DNA of 17,924 nucleotides from an uncultured Ruminiclostridium sp. Its GTDB lineage: Bacteria > Bacillota > Clostridia > Oscillospirales > Ruminococcaceae. The notes under the pieces are model-generated. The model was not told the origin of the DNA. It saw only the letters and a list, made by a program, of their open reading frames with translations, and searched no databases. The first letter of the stretch is position 1. Each line of letters opens with the position of its first letter. The DNA lies in NCBI GenBank assembly GCA_934462775.1, contig CAKSIR010000036.1, forward strand, positions 1-17,924. Direction: 5' to 3'. Positions 1-8,341 of the stretch are shown one piece after another. The translations under genes and the position numbers were made by a program.

Positions 1-16
1 GGGGCGAGTAGCCCCC
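1..16 (-). repeat. Copy of the GGGGGCTACTCGCCCC hairpin, at the window edge
   Basis: Read on the minus strand, this is the 16-nt string GGGGGCTACTCGCCCC. It is identical to the terminator stem-loop after atpC (17736-17751), in the opposite orientation. The stem is GGGGC/GCCCC with a 5-nt loop. Anything that follows it on the minus strand, such as a T-tract, lies outside the window. It is probably a second terminator-like hairpin after the Nudix gene and belongs to the shared 3'-flank element described at 79-144. Confidence 0.6.
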
Positions 17-53
17 TTTCCCACCGAGTGCTAAACTAAAAACAGCCAAAATC

Positions 54-78
54 AAAAAAGGGAGCAACCGCTCCCTTT
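54..78 (-). terminator. Intrinsic terminator of the Nudix-fold gene
   Basis: On the minus strand there is a GGGAGC/GCTCCC stem (70-75 with 60-65), a 4-nt GGTT loop and three more A-T pairs at the base, followed directly by a run of six T (54-59). This is a textbook Rho-independent terminator. It lies about 67 nt after the stop codon of the gene at 145-672, beyond the hairpin repeat. Confidence 0.8.
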
Positions 79-144
79 CAGCAAACCAAGTTTTAAATTA
101 TAGCCCCCGGGCGAAGCCCGGTATAGCCTCCAGGCGCAGCCTGG
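79..144 (-). repeat. GC-hairpin 3'-flank repeat, left copy
   Basis: The repeat starts at the first base after the TAA stop of the Nudix-fold gene. On the minus strand the order is: hairpin CCAGGC-TGC-GCCTGG (130-144), spacer AGGCTATA (122-129), hairpin CCGGGC-TTC-GCCCGG (107-121), then GGGCTATAATTTAAAACTTG, then the terminator. The same order, the same AGGCTATA spacer, the same TAATTTAAAACTTG core and the same loop types recur after atpC at 17584-17760. Both stems are perfect 6-bp pairs. I know of no named family to which it can be assigned; it resembles REP-type intergenic palindromes in general form. Confidence 0.75.
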
Positions 145-672
145 TTAGAAGTCGTAGCGGTAGATGTCGGGGTGGGCGTTGAGGTATTTTACCAGAACGT
201 CCAGCGCCAGAATGTCGCGCTGTCTTGCGTAGCGCTCGGACAGGTCTTTCTTGCCCGAAAGCCCCTTTATAACGTTGTAGGCGTTGTCGATTGAGCACCA
301 CAGGGTTTTTGAACCGAGCTTCTCCTCCTCGGACTTGGTAGGCATTTTGACTGCCTTGACAAGCACGACAGAGGTGTAGCGCACCGTATCAAGAGCGGCG
401 CTGTTTTCAAAAATAGTACCCATTCTGCCGATGATTTTGCAGGAACAGCCCGTCTTTACCTCGGCGATTTTGCACACCGTTTCGTCGGAGTAGCTTTCGC
501 CGTCAAGCAAGCCTGTCGGGAACGTGTTGATAGGCGGGTTCGCAATGGAAATAACCGCAACGTTGGCAGAATCGTTCATTATAATTACTTTGAGAGTGTA
601 AATCGGCTCTGCACCGCTCATCTCGTCGGGCAGCACGAAATCCCTGTCGTATAGCTCTCTTACAACCTTCAT
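145..672 (-). CDS. Nudix-fold protein with a degenerate Nudix box (175 aa)
   Basis: The fold assignment rests on the layout: a beta-rich N-terminus (residues 24-44), then FPTGLLDGES at 51-60 in the place of the PGG..E.GE start of a Nudix box, a helix, and K-T-G-C at 73-76 where active members have E-x-G-U. It continues with a strand around RYTSVVLVKAV and a C-terminal helix. Nudix hydrolases cleave nucleoside diphosphates linked to another group, using the REUxEExGU glutamates to bind metal. Here the corresponding residues 68-76 read KIAEVKTGC, so the three catalytic glutamates are I, V and K. The protein is therefore probably not a standard hydrolase and may be a binding or regulatory paralogue. 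The start ATG at 670-672 has GGAGAG about 7 nt upstream. The gene follows rnpB on the same strand, separated by a strong terminator, and ends in a hairpin repeat. Family assignment is by eye. Confidence 0.6.
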   Translation of the reverse strand: MKVVRELYDRDFVLPDEMSGAEPIYTLKVIIMNDSANVAVISIANPPINTFPTGLLDGESYSDETVCKIAEVKTGCSCKIIGRMGTIFENSAALDTVRYTSVVLVKAVKMPTKSEEEKLGSKTLWCSIDNAYNVIKGLSGKKDLSERYARQRDILALDVLVKYLNAHPDIYRYDF

Positions 673-687
673 AATCGCTCTCCATGT

Positions 688-718
688 AAAAAAATTCCGT
701 CCTATAAGGATAGGACGG
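688..718 (-). terminator. Strong intrinsic terminator between rnpB and the Nudix-fold gene
   Basis: On the minus strand there is a perfect 8-bp stem CCGTCCTA/TAGGACGG (711-718 with 697-704), a 6-nt loop, and seven T within 688-694. It ends rnpB transcription, but its T-tract stops only a few bases before the GGAGAG ribosome binding site of the Nudix-fold gene. It could therefore also act as a leader attenuator for that gene. No confident promoter is visible downstream of it. Confidence 0.8.
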
Positions 719-750
719 GCAAATCAATAATATAACAACTTGGATATATA

Positions 751-770
751 AAAGGAAGGGGTAAACCTTC
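751..770 (-). terminator. Weak hairpin just after rnpB
   Basis: On the minus strand a 5-bp stem GAAGG/CCTTC (766-770 with 755-759) has a 6-nt loop and is followed by CTTTTATATA. It lies 15 nt after the P1 helix of rnpB. It may be the first termination or 3'-processing signal for the RNA, backed up by the stronger terminator at 688-718. The stem is short, so this is tentative. Confidence 0.4.
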
Positions 771-784
771 TTTTTACCGTAAAA

Positions 785-1134
785 ATAACTCCATCGATAA
801 GCCGAGTTCTGTCGTGTGCAATCATCTATCCAGTTCCGTCGTCGCCGTCGGAATCCTCTGCCCAAAGGCAAGTAGCCACCTTAATCGAAGTGCGCCGAGC
901 AGACGCATTGTCCTCCGAACCAATCGGTGTTGCATCGGATAGGGTTTACATGACTACATTGTTACCAATGTATCGGTGAGCTCTTACCTCGCCTTTCCAC
1001 CCTTACCATTTCTGGCGGTATATCTCTGTTGCACTTGCCCTAAGGTCACCCTCGGCTGCCGTTAACAGCTATCCTGCTCTGTGATGCTCGGACTTTCCTC
1101 AGGAATAAATCCCGCGATTGCATAATGAAGTTAT
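785..1134 (-). ncRNA. rnpB: RNase P RNA, bacterial type A
   Basis: This is the catalytic RNA that removes 5' leaders from pre-tRNAs. Read on the minus strand it has the hallmark GAGGAAAGTCCGAGC (1086-1100), then GAAAGGCGAGGTAAGAGC, GGTAACA, GTAAAC and TGGATAGATGATTGC, and the terminal ACAGAACTCGGCTTAT (797-812). These fall in the same order as in the E. coli RNA, so it is type A and not the type B of Bacillus. The ends are set by P1: ATAACTTCAT (1125-1134) pairs over all 10 positions, with one G-U, with ATGGAGTTAT (785-794). That gives about 350 nt. The 5' end sits 7 nt after a consensus -10 box. L15 reads ATGTAAAC, not the usual GGTAAAC. Confidence 0.96.
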
Positions 1135-1140
1135 GTTATT

Positions 1141-1169
1141 ATATTATCATAACTTTTTTACAATGTCAA
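1141..1169 (-). promoter_or_regulatory. Sigma-A promoter of rnpB
   Basis: On the minus strand: -35 TTGACA (1164-1169, perfect), a 17-nt spacer (1147-1163), and -10 TAATAT (1141-1146). The predicted start near 1134 matches the first base of the rnpB P1 helix, so the two assignments support each other. Confidence 0.92.
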
Positions 1170-1284
1170 GTGCTTTTGCGACAAAAATTAACCGAAAAAT
1201 GACTTAAAGTTATTATTCCGATAAAATAAACCGACTGATAAATTGTAATTAAATTGGATTTTGTCGGAAAACATAAAAGTCTGT

Positions 1285-1315
1285 AAATCCGCTATATATG
1301 CACGTTTGCGGATTT
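1285..1315 (-). terminator. Hairpin spanning the stop codon of the glucan synthase-like gene
   Basis: A perfect 8-bp inverted repeat, AAATCCGC (1285-1292) with GCGGATTT (1308-1315), encloses a 15-nt loop that contains the TAG stop (1292-1294). On the minus strand it is followed by ACAGACTTTT, a poor T-tract, so it may be a weak terminator or a 3'-end stabiliser. The rest of 1170-1284 is AT-rich and shows no gene. Confidence 0.4.
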
Positions 1316-4300
1316 TTCTCCGCCGTCTGCGGTTAAATTTTCCACAGTTTTTCCGTCTGAAAACATTCCCTTTTCTCTTCCGTTTTTAATCGAAAAATGC
1401 AGTCTTGTGTCGAAAAGTTTTATGGTCAGCGAAGCCTTTCCGCCGTTTTCAAGGCTCATTGACGGCTTTACAGCCACGTTTTTTCCTCTTATTTCCACGC
1501 CGTACATACATTCAAGGATAAGGCGGTAGTACCAGCCCGCCGCGCCGGTGTAGACGGACCAGCCGCCGCGGCCGAATGCGGAGGGATTGGTGTAGATGTC
1601 GGCGGTCATGAAGTACGGCTCGTTTTTGAAGCGGTCGTTTCTGTTTGCGGGATTCAGCAGCCTCAGCAGCCTTTCGCCCCGCTCAATGTCGCCAACGCGG
1701 TAAAACGCCATTGCCAGCCACACAGCCCCATGGGTGTACTGACCGCCGTTTTCGCGGACGCCCTCCGGGTAGGATTTCACATAGCCGGGGTCGGCGGCGG
1801 GATTTTCTTCGCTGAACGGCGGGCAGAACAGCTTTACAATGCCGTTTTCAAGGTCGCAAAGCTGCTCGTAGGCGGAAGCGAGAGCGGATTTCGCACGCTC
1901 CTTGTCAGGCAGCTCGGCAAGCGCCGCGAACGCCTGGGGCAGCAGGTCGATTCTGCACATTGAGCAGCTCCTGCCGCCCATTTTCGTGCCGTTGTCAAAG
2001 TAGGCGCGAAGGTAGTATTCTCCGTCCCATGCGCTTTCGTCAATGGCCTTTTCAAGCTTTTCCACACGCTCGTTCAAGGTGCGCGAGCAGCCGCTGTCGC
2101 CGTATTTGTCCGCAAGGGCGGCAAACCGCCTTGCAGTCAGCACATAGAACATGGAAAGCCACACGCTTTCGCCCTTGCCGCCTGTTCCCACGTTGTTATA
2201 GCTGTCGTTCCAGTCCCCGCAGCCAATAAGCAGCAGCCCGTGCTCTCCCTGCGAATAGCCCTTTTCAAGGGCGGCTCTGGCGTGCTCGTAAACGGTGGCT
2301 TTTTCGCCTTTTTCCGTTTCAATATAGCTTTCGCGCTGATTTTCCTTAAGCTTATCGCCCTCGCAGAACGAAACGGGAATGTCGAGCAAGGTCATGTCCT
2401 CGGTTTTTTCGGCATACTCGCAAAGAGTGTAGGGCAGCCACAGCATATCGTCGCTGTAACGGGTACGCACGCCCTTTTTCACGCCGTGGAGGTCGTGCCA
2501 CCAGTGAAGTACGTCGCCCTCCTTGAATTGGCTCGCGCAGGCGCGGAGAATCTGCCTTTTGCAAAGCTTTGGAGAGAGATACAGAGCGGCTGTGCTGTCC
2601 TGAAGCTGGTCGCGGAAGCCGTATGCGCCGCCGTTCTGGTAAAAGCCTGTCCGTGCCCACATCCTGCCGCCGATTATCTGCCACGGCAGCCAGTGATTGA
2701 ACAGGCTGTCAAGGGTGCTGTCGCCCGATGAAACGGTTATTTCGTTGTCAATGTCGGTGGTAAACGGCTGTTTCAGCGCCGCGTCCGCTACCGAGTACGG
2801 GCAGGCAGCGTTAAGAGTATAGGACAGAATAAAACGCACATACTCGGTTGATTTTGGCGGCAGCTTTATTTTAATCCGCAGCGCGCCGCATATCTCCGAG
2901 GTGGGTTCACCGTCCTCGGCGCCTTTCCAAAAGGCGAATCTGTCGTGGTTGAAGCCGCTTATTTCATGGTCGCAGCTAATAGCGCAAACGCCTTTGTAAA
3001 CAGTGTTGGCAGGATTTTCAAACACCATTCCGCGGCTGTCCTGCTTTATTTTCACAAAGCGCCTGTCGCTCCGGAACGGCTCGGCGTAATAGCACAGCTC
3101 AAGGTCTACCGCCCTGTCGGACTCGTTGCTGACGGCAGCGGAAATTATCTTCGCCATGCCCTTTCGGGGAACGCGCACCTCTGTATGGCAGCGGATATGC
3201 CTGATTTTGCCGTAGTAATCCGCCTTGTTCGGGGAAAACACCGCGCCCGCTCCCCTTATTACATTATAGTAAGCTCCGCGGCGCTTTATGAGCAGCATTT
3301 CGCCGCTGTTGTCGCGGGTAATGTCGTTGGACCAGGGGGTGAGGGCGTTTTCACGGCTGTTCATTGCCCAGCTGAAGCCCAGTGAATTTTGCGAAACAAG
3401 CGTGCCGAAGGATGAATTTGCAATGACGTTGCACCAAGGGTGATTGCCGCCCGAACAGCTGAATTTGTCCCCGTCAAAGCCCTCGGCGGCGCTGTCGGCT
3501 TTGCAGCGGATAACGGGCAGGAAAGCGCCGCCGATTCGCGGTTTTTCGGCGGTATTGCCCGAAAAGACATAGCTTGCGGCGGCATACATCAGGGCGGTCA
3601 TATCCTCCTCAAGGCTTTCGGTTAAGAAAATGCGGCAGTCCGCCCCGATCTCGCTGCGGCTTTTTTCAGCCATCGCCTTTTGGAGCTGGTTTGCGCAAAG
3701 CACGATTAAATCCGTCTTTATGCGGCAGGCGGCAAGAGCCTTCTGCATTTGCAGCGCATTGTTTATCCGCGACATTTCACGCTTGCAGTCCAGTATAAGG
3801 ATAGGATTGTCCCCCGAAATTCCGTACCGCCAAAGACCGCGGCGGTCAAGGCTGTTCTTAACGACTGCTTCCTCATTGCGCTGTCCGCCGTAAAGAATGT
3901 AGGGCAGACAGGCTGCCGCCATGCGTCCGGCAATCGTGTTGCGGACAAGAGGGGAGGCGGTCAGGCTTTCGCTGAGAGCGTCATGCTCGTTACGCAGTCT
4001 GAGCAGGTCGGAAATCACCTGCTCCCGTTCATTTCCGTAGCAGATGAACAGCCGCATATCCCGTTTTGAATGAGCGTCAAGGGAAAAGTCCGCCTTTAGG
4101 AAAATGCAGGGAGAGGGGACGTGGCTGCCTGTCGAGGCGCGCTCCTCCGCCTTTTCCGCAAAGGCAAACGGATTTCCGCTTTCAAGACATTCCTCGCGGT
4201 TAAAGGAAAAGGTGTAGTCCTCCTCCTCGCCGAATCCCACGCACATATAGGTTCTGCGGTTGGAATGGCGCTCCTTTCGGCAGGCGATAAACAGGTTATG

Positions 4301-7300
4301 CTCCCTGCTGTATTCAATTTTCAAGAACAAATCCATAAAGGCAGGGTGGGCGGCAATGTCACGCTCGTTGGCAAGGGCAGGCTCGATATAGGCGAAAAGG
4401 GTAAGCTGCCGCTTTGAAAGGTCGGTGTTTTCAATGGCAAACTCCCTTATCTCCGCGCTCAGCTCCCTGTGGACGTACACCTTCATGCCGCCTGCAATGC
4501 CGTTTTTGTTGGCGTAGTATACGGTGCTGCGTGGGGAGAAGCTGACCTGCTGTTCGGCGCTGCCCGCCCTTGAAAACGGGTGGACGTAAAACGGCAGAAT
4601 ACTGCCATTTTCGGAGATGCCGAAGAACATTCCCCGAGGTCTGTTCAGCAGGTCGGCGGTTTTCGCGCAGGTAAGGCGGTTGTCGAAAAAGCCGGTCACA
4701 GCGCCGCAGTCGGCGGTAATGAGCGTGAGCCTGCCGTTCGAGAGCAGGTTTACGCGGGGGTGCTCGGGGGTTATGTCCGAAAACTCCTCGGTTTCGTTTT
4801 CGTATGGAGCCTTATCCTCCCGTTCCTCGGTGATTTTCAGTATTTTTTCTCCCGTCATCAGCCTTTCCTCAAGCAGCTCGCTGCCGCGCTTCATTCTGCC
4901 GCCGCTGAGGAAATAACGCTGCAAAACGCCGCCGCAAAGGCTGTTCGTAAGGGCGCAGACGCTCATTCCCACATGATGAGCCATGTGGGAGCGGACAATG
5001 GCGTAGGAGTTTTCGCCCACTCTGTCCGCCGTAAAATCCACCGCTTCATAGAAGCCGTACCGCTGATTCAACGCGCCGAGCCGCTCCAGCCGTTCAAGGT
5101 TGTTCCAGGCGGACAGCGGGTCGGTCATCATCATGAGAAAGCTTGAGTAGGGCGAAACCACCTGCTCGCGGTCAAGCCCTGCCTTTAAGCCTAATTTCTG
5201 CACTCCGTGAGCCTTATACTGGTAATTAAGGCTGTCGTCAAAGGCGAAATATCCGCTTTCCGAAATTCCGTAAGGCGTGTTCATTTCAGCTCCTCTCTGT
5301 TTCTGGCAGTGGACAGCGTACCTGAGCGCCTCGTAGCCCACGCTGCCAACCGGGCTTTTAAGCAGTATCTCCGGCATGAAATATTCAAAGGTCGTTCCCG
5401 TCCACGCGCAGGGACCTGCGTAAAATCCCGCCCGCGACATGGTTCTGCCAAGGGCGCGCCAGTGCTTTTTCGGCACCTGTCCGCTTGAAATCGCATAGTA
5501 GCTCGTGAGCCTTGATTCGGACATCAGCAGGTCGTAGCGGTTTTTTGCCATCTCGTTTTTGTCGGCGTCAAAGCCGATGTAAAAAAGCTGTCTGCGGAAG
5601 TCGTAAAGCTTGGCGAAATCGCCCTTTAGGAGGGATTTTGCCTTGTCTGCAAGGCTGTCAAGCTTCATTTCGCGGAGGGCGTTTTCAAGGGTCAGCAGGC
5701 AGCTTTCAAAATTGCCGCTGTCAACGGTGGAAACAAAGCCGCAGAGCCTTTCGCAGGTGTGGGTGTCGTACCAGTTATAAAGGTGTCCGTTCCACTTTTC
5801 AAGGCGTAGTACCGTGTCAAGGGCAGAGTCCGCGCGGCGGGTAAACTCCTCAAGGCAGATTATATCCAGCGTTTTTGCGCACAGGCAGGACAGCAGGTAA
5901 AAGCCGATGTTCGTGGGTGAGGTTCGGGGCGAAACGCGGAACACAGGGGAAAACTGCACGTTGTCCGGGGGCAGAAAGTTATGCTCCTCCGTAACGAAAT
6001 CGCGGTAGAACTGCCACATACTGCGGCACAGCTCCACTGCCTCCTCCCGCATTTTCCCCTTTATGCGGACAGGCGAACTGTCACGCTCGCGGTCGCAGTA
6101 CAGCATGACAGGCATTGCGCACAGACAGAGGACGCTCAGCACTCCCGTGAAAAGCTCATTGTGCAGCACCGACATGATAAACAGCCACAGCGACAGTATT
6201 TCCGCGCAGATAAAGTGGGCAAAACGGGTCTTGTCCAGAACCTCAAAGGAGGAGGCGGTGTTCCATTGGAGCAGGCTGCGCTTGGTGAAGCTGCGCCTTA
6301 CAAAGCTTTTGAAAAAGGCGTCAAGAGAAACGGCGCAGTTTTTCGGAACGAGTATCATCGCCATAAGTCCGCGGGTGAAAATCTGCCTTGTTCGGGACAG
6401 GACAGGGGAGTAGAACTGCCTTGTGTTGCTGAAAGCGGCGCCGTCGATAAAGGCGGGAACAAAGCTCATCACATACGGCGCAAGCACGCTGTGAGCGGCA
6501 ATCCACACAAGCAGCCAGCCATTGTGGGCAAAGGTTCCCAGCAGCAGTACGGCAAACACGAAAACAGGCATTATTCCCCGCCTTACGTTGTCCCACAGCT
6601 TGAACCTTGAAAGCAGGGAAAAGCGCTTGTCGTTCAGAAAATCAACGTTTTGGAAATCGCCTCGGAGCCAGCGGTGCTGCCGCTTGAAATAGGCTCGCGA
6701 GTTCCCCGGAAAGCTTTCGGAAAACTCTATGTCACCTGCAAAGCCTACGTTCAGCAGGCTGCCCTCGAGAATGTCGTGGGAGAGTATTTTTTCATCGGGA
6801 AAGGCGCGGACAGCCTTGCTGTAAAAATCGTCAATGCGGATAAGTCCCTTGCCGGTGAAAATCCCCTCGCCGAAGCAGTCGTAGTAAAATTCTCCCGAAA
6901 AGCTGTCGTAAAGGGAAATGTTGGAGAATCCGCCGCCCTCCGACATAATGGCGGCAAATTCGCTCCGCAGCGAGGACGAAAGCGAGGTGGTAATCCGCGG
7001 CGCAATAATGCCGTAGCAGTCGTTCAGCGGGTGCAGCGCGGCGGAAACAAGGTCGGTTACGCTGTCCATTGCGGGAGCGGTGTCATAGTCAAGGCAGACC
7101 ATGAAGCGCGCGTCCGAAAGCAGCCCTCTTTCGCAGGAAATGTACCGCCACGAAACCTTTTCGCCCTTGATATAGCGCACTAAATCCTCGATTGCGCCCC
7201 TTTTGCGCTCTCTGCCCTGATATTTGCCCATGGTTCGGGAAAATTCGCGTCTGCGGACAATTATTTCCGCGTCGGCTTCAAGCTCGTCAATCAGCTTGAT

Positions 7301-8341
7301 AAGCCGCTTGTCATAGGGAGCTTCGGGAGCGTCGCAGGGCGCAAAATCCGCCAGCAGCAGGTAAACTATGTTTTCGGAGGGGTTTCGGCTTTTTGCGTCG
7401 TCAAGACGTTCGATAGCGCCGTAAACGTCCTTTTCCGAGGCTATCAGAGAGCTTAAAACCACCAGTGTTTTGGCGCTTTCGGGGATTTTTCCGTTAAGCT
7501 CCGTTTTCGGCAGCGGCGAGCTTCCCCTGACACGGCGGCTTATGCAGCGGTCAACGATGGGCTTTATGCCGCCGAGCCACGGCACAAAGGTGAAAATTCC
7601 GCAGTACCACGGAGTAAACAGCATGGTAATGCCCGTCAGAACCACGGAAAGCCCCGCTAAAATTCGGATATATGCGGCTGTGTTCATATAGGGGAAAACC
7701 CTGCGGTAATCGGTGTAGATTATTTCGCCGATGTGTTTTTTCTCCTTTGCGGCGCGGGTCATGTATTCAAAGGTCAGCCTGCCCTCGGGAATGCCCGTCG
7801 CTTCTGCGACCTCGCGGGTTTTTGAGCGGTAAACCGCCCTTGTTTCGGCGGTCATCAGCGGATAGAGGGAATCCTTGCGGAATGCGAGCTCCAACGGGTT
7901 TACCTCTCTTGTTATCCTGTCCGTGTCAAGGTCGAGGGCGGCGTATATCCTGCCGATGCAGGCGGCGGACTTTTCGGGAAAGTCAAAGGCGGTCCTGACA
8001 AGGCAGAAAATCGTCTGATAAAGCAGACTTTCAACGTCCGCCGAGGAAATGCGGCTGTGAGCGGAAAGAGCCGCAGCGGCGGCGATAACGCCGTCGTCGT
8101 CGATTGCCTCCAGCCCCGATACAGCCGCTCCCATAAGAGGATTTTCGCCTGCGAAATGAACGCTGTAATCGCATTTTTCCCCTATCAGCCATAAAAGCTG
8201 TTTTTCAATAAGTCGGTTTTCCTGCAAATCCGGGCGGTGCTTAAGCTGTTTTTTCAGCTTTTTCGCCTGCTTTTTGAGGGATTTCAGCGGTCTTGATTCC
8301 CATTCTGTATTTATAAGCTCTGAAAGAGTACCGTTCAACAT
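1292..8341 (-). CDS. Cyclic beta-1,2-glucan synthase-like GT84/GH94 multidomain enzyme
   Basis: A giant membrane enzyme of about 2349 aa, related to Cgs/NdvB/ChvB, which make beta-1,2-glucan from UDP-glucose and cyclise it. Approximate domains: membrane helices at 220-255; a glycosyltransferase with LDYDT near 417, SHDILEG near 521 and RQHRWLRGD near 555; helices at 583-640 and 707-750; a glycoamylase-like region about 780-1170 (WTGTTFEYFMP near 987, HMAHHVGMS near 1120), which in Cgs does the cyclisation; then the GH94 sandwich and an (alpha/alpha)6 barrel with GFRDQLQDS near 1910 and GDWND near 2042, holding the predicted general-acid Asp and followed by GESVWLSMF as in Cgs. GH94 controls chain length by phosphorolysis in that family. 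It is shorter than the usual ~2800 aa of proteobacterial Cgs. The start at ATG 8341 is chosen because AAAGGA (8348-8353) lies 6 nt upstream; TTG 8404 and ATG 8347 are poorer. The product may be cyclic or linear; this cannot be told from sequence alone. Confidence 0.88.
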   Translation of the reverse strand: MLNGTLSELINTEWESRPLKSLKKQAKKLKKQLKHRPDLQENRLIEKQLLWLIGEKCDYSVHFAGENPLMGAAVSGLEAIDDDGVIAAAAALSAHSRISSADVESLLYQTIFCLVRTAFDFPEKSAACIGRIYAALDLDTDRITREVNPLELAFRKDSLYPLMTAETRAVYRSKTREVAEATGIPEGRLTFEYMTRAAKEKKHIGEIIYTDYRRVFPYMNTAAYIRILAGLSVVLTGITMLFTPWYCGIFTFVPWLGGIKPIVDRCISRRVRGSSPLPKTELNGKIPESAKTLVVLSSLIASEKDVYGAIERLDDAKSRNPSENIVYLLLADFAPCDAPEAPYDKRLIKLIDELEADAEIIVRRREFSRTMGKYQGRERKRGAIEDLVRYIKGEKVSWRYISCERGLLSDARFMVCLDYDTAPAMDSVTDLVSAALHPLNDCYGIIAPRITTSLSSSLRSEFAAIMSEGGGFSNISLYDSFSGEFYYDCFGEGIFTGKGLIRIDDFYSKAVRAFPDEKILSHDILEGSLLNVGFAGDIEFSESFPGNSRAYFKRQHRWLRGDFQNVDFLNDKRFSLLSRFKLWDNVRRGIMPVFVFAVLLLGTFAHNGWLLVWIAAHSVLAPYVMSFVPAFIDGAAFSNTRQFYSPVLSRTRQIFTRGLMAMILVPKNCAVSLDAFFKSFVRRSFTKRSLLQWNTASSFEVLDKTRFAHFICAEILSLWLFIMSVLHNELFTGVLSVLCLCAMPVMLYCDRERDSSPVRIKGKMREEAVELCRSMWQFYRDFVTEEHNFLPPDNVQFSPVFRVSPRTSPTNIGFYLLSCLCAKTLDIICLEEFTRRADSALDTVLRLEKWNGHLYNWYDTHTCERLCGFVSTVDSGNFESCLLTLENALREMKLDSLADKAKSLLKGDFAKLYDFRRQLFYIGFDADKNEMAKNRYDLLMSESRLTSYYAISSGQVPKKHWRALGRTMSRAGFYAGPCAWTGTTFEYFMPEILLKSPVGSVGYEALRYAVHCQKQRGAEMNTPYGISESGYFAFDDSLNYQYKAHGVQKLGLKAGLDREQVVSPYSSFLMMMTDPLSAWNNLERLERLGALNQRYGFYEAVDFTADRVGENSYAIVRSHMAHHVGMSVCALTNSLCGGVLQRYFLSGGRMKRGSELLEERLMTGEKILKITEEREDKAPYENETEEFSDITPEHPRVNLLSNGRLTLITADCGAVTGFFDNRLTCAKTADLLNRPRGMFFGISENGSILPFYVHPFSRAGSAEQQVSFSPRSTVYYANKNGIAGGMKVYVHRELSAEIREFAIENTDLSKRQLTLFAYIEPALANERDIAAHPAFMDLFLKIEYSREHNLFIACRKERHSNRRTYMCVGFGEEEDYTFSFNREECLESGNPFAFAEKAEERASTGSHVPSPCIFLKADFSLDAHSKRDMRLFICYGNEREQVISDLLRLRNEHDALSESLTASPLVRNTIAGRMAAACLPYILYGGQRNEEAVVKNSLDRRGLWRYGISGDNPILILDCKREMSRINNALQMQKALAACRIKTDLIVLCANQLQKAMAEKSRSEIGADCRIFLTESLEEDMTALMYAAASYVFSGNTAEKPRIGGAFLPVIRCKADSAAEGFDGDKFSCSGGNHPWCNVIANSSFGTLVSQNSLGFSWAMNSRENALTPWSNDITRDNSGEMLLIKRRGAYYNVIRGAGAVFSPNKADYYGKIRHIRCHTEVRVPRKGMAKIISAAVSNESDRAVDLELCYYAEPFRSDRRFVKIKQDSRGMVFENPANTVYKGVCAISCDHEISGFNHDRFAFWKGAEDGEPTSEICGALRIKIKLPPKSTEYVRFILSYTLNAACPYSVADAALKQPFTTDIDNEITVSSGDSTLDSLFNHWLPWQIIGGRMWARTGFYQNGGAYGFRDQLQDSTAALYLSPKLCKRQILRACASQFKEGDVLHWWHDLHGVKKGVRTRYSDDMLWLPYTLCEYAEKTEDMTLLDIPVSFCEGDKLKENQRESYIETEKGEKATVYEHARAALEKGYSQGEHGLLLIGCGDWNDSYNNVGTGGKGESVWLSMFYVLTARRFAALADKYGDSGCSRTLNERVEKLEKAIDESAWDGEYYLRAYFDNGTKMGGRSCSMCRIDLLPQAFAALAELPDKERAKSALASAYEQLCDLENGIVKLFCPPFSEENPAADPGYVKSYPEGVRENGGQYTHGAVWLAMAFYRVGDIERGERLLRLLNPANRNDRFKNEPYFMTADIYTNPSAFGRGGWSVYTGAAGWYYRLILECMYGVEIRGKNVAVKPSMSLENGGKASLTIKLFDTRLHFSIKNGREKGMFSDGKTVENLTADGGEKSANVHI

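Noticed and set aside
503..871. 122-aa minus-strand ORF overlapping rnpB and the Nudix-fold gene
   Set aside because: It covers the 3' half of rnpB and the out-of-frame start of the Nudix-fold gene, has no ribosome binding site, and its translation is low-complexity and Arg-rich.
5981..6610. 209-aa plus-strand ORF opposite the glucan synthase-like gene (also 177 aa at 6650-7183, 188 aa at 4580-5146, 163 aa at 2240-2731)
   Set aside because: These are antisense shadows of a GC-rich 7-kb gene with strong domain evidence on the minus strand. None has a convincing ribosome binding site or family motif.
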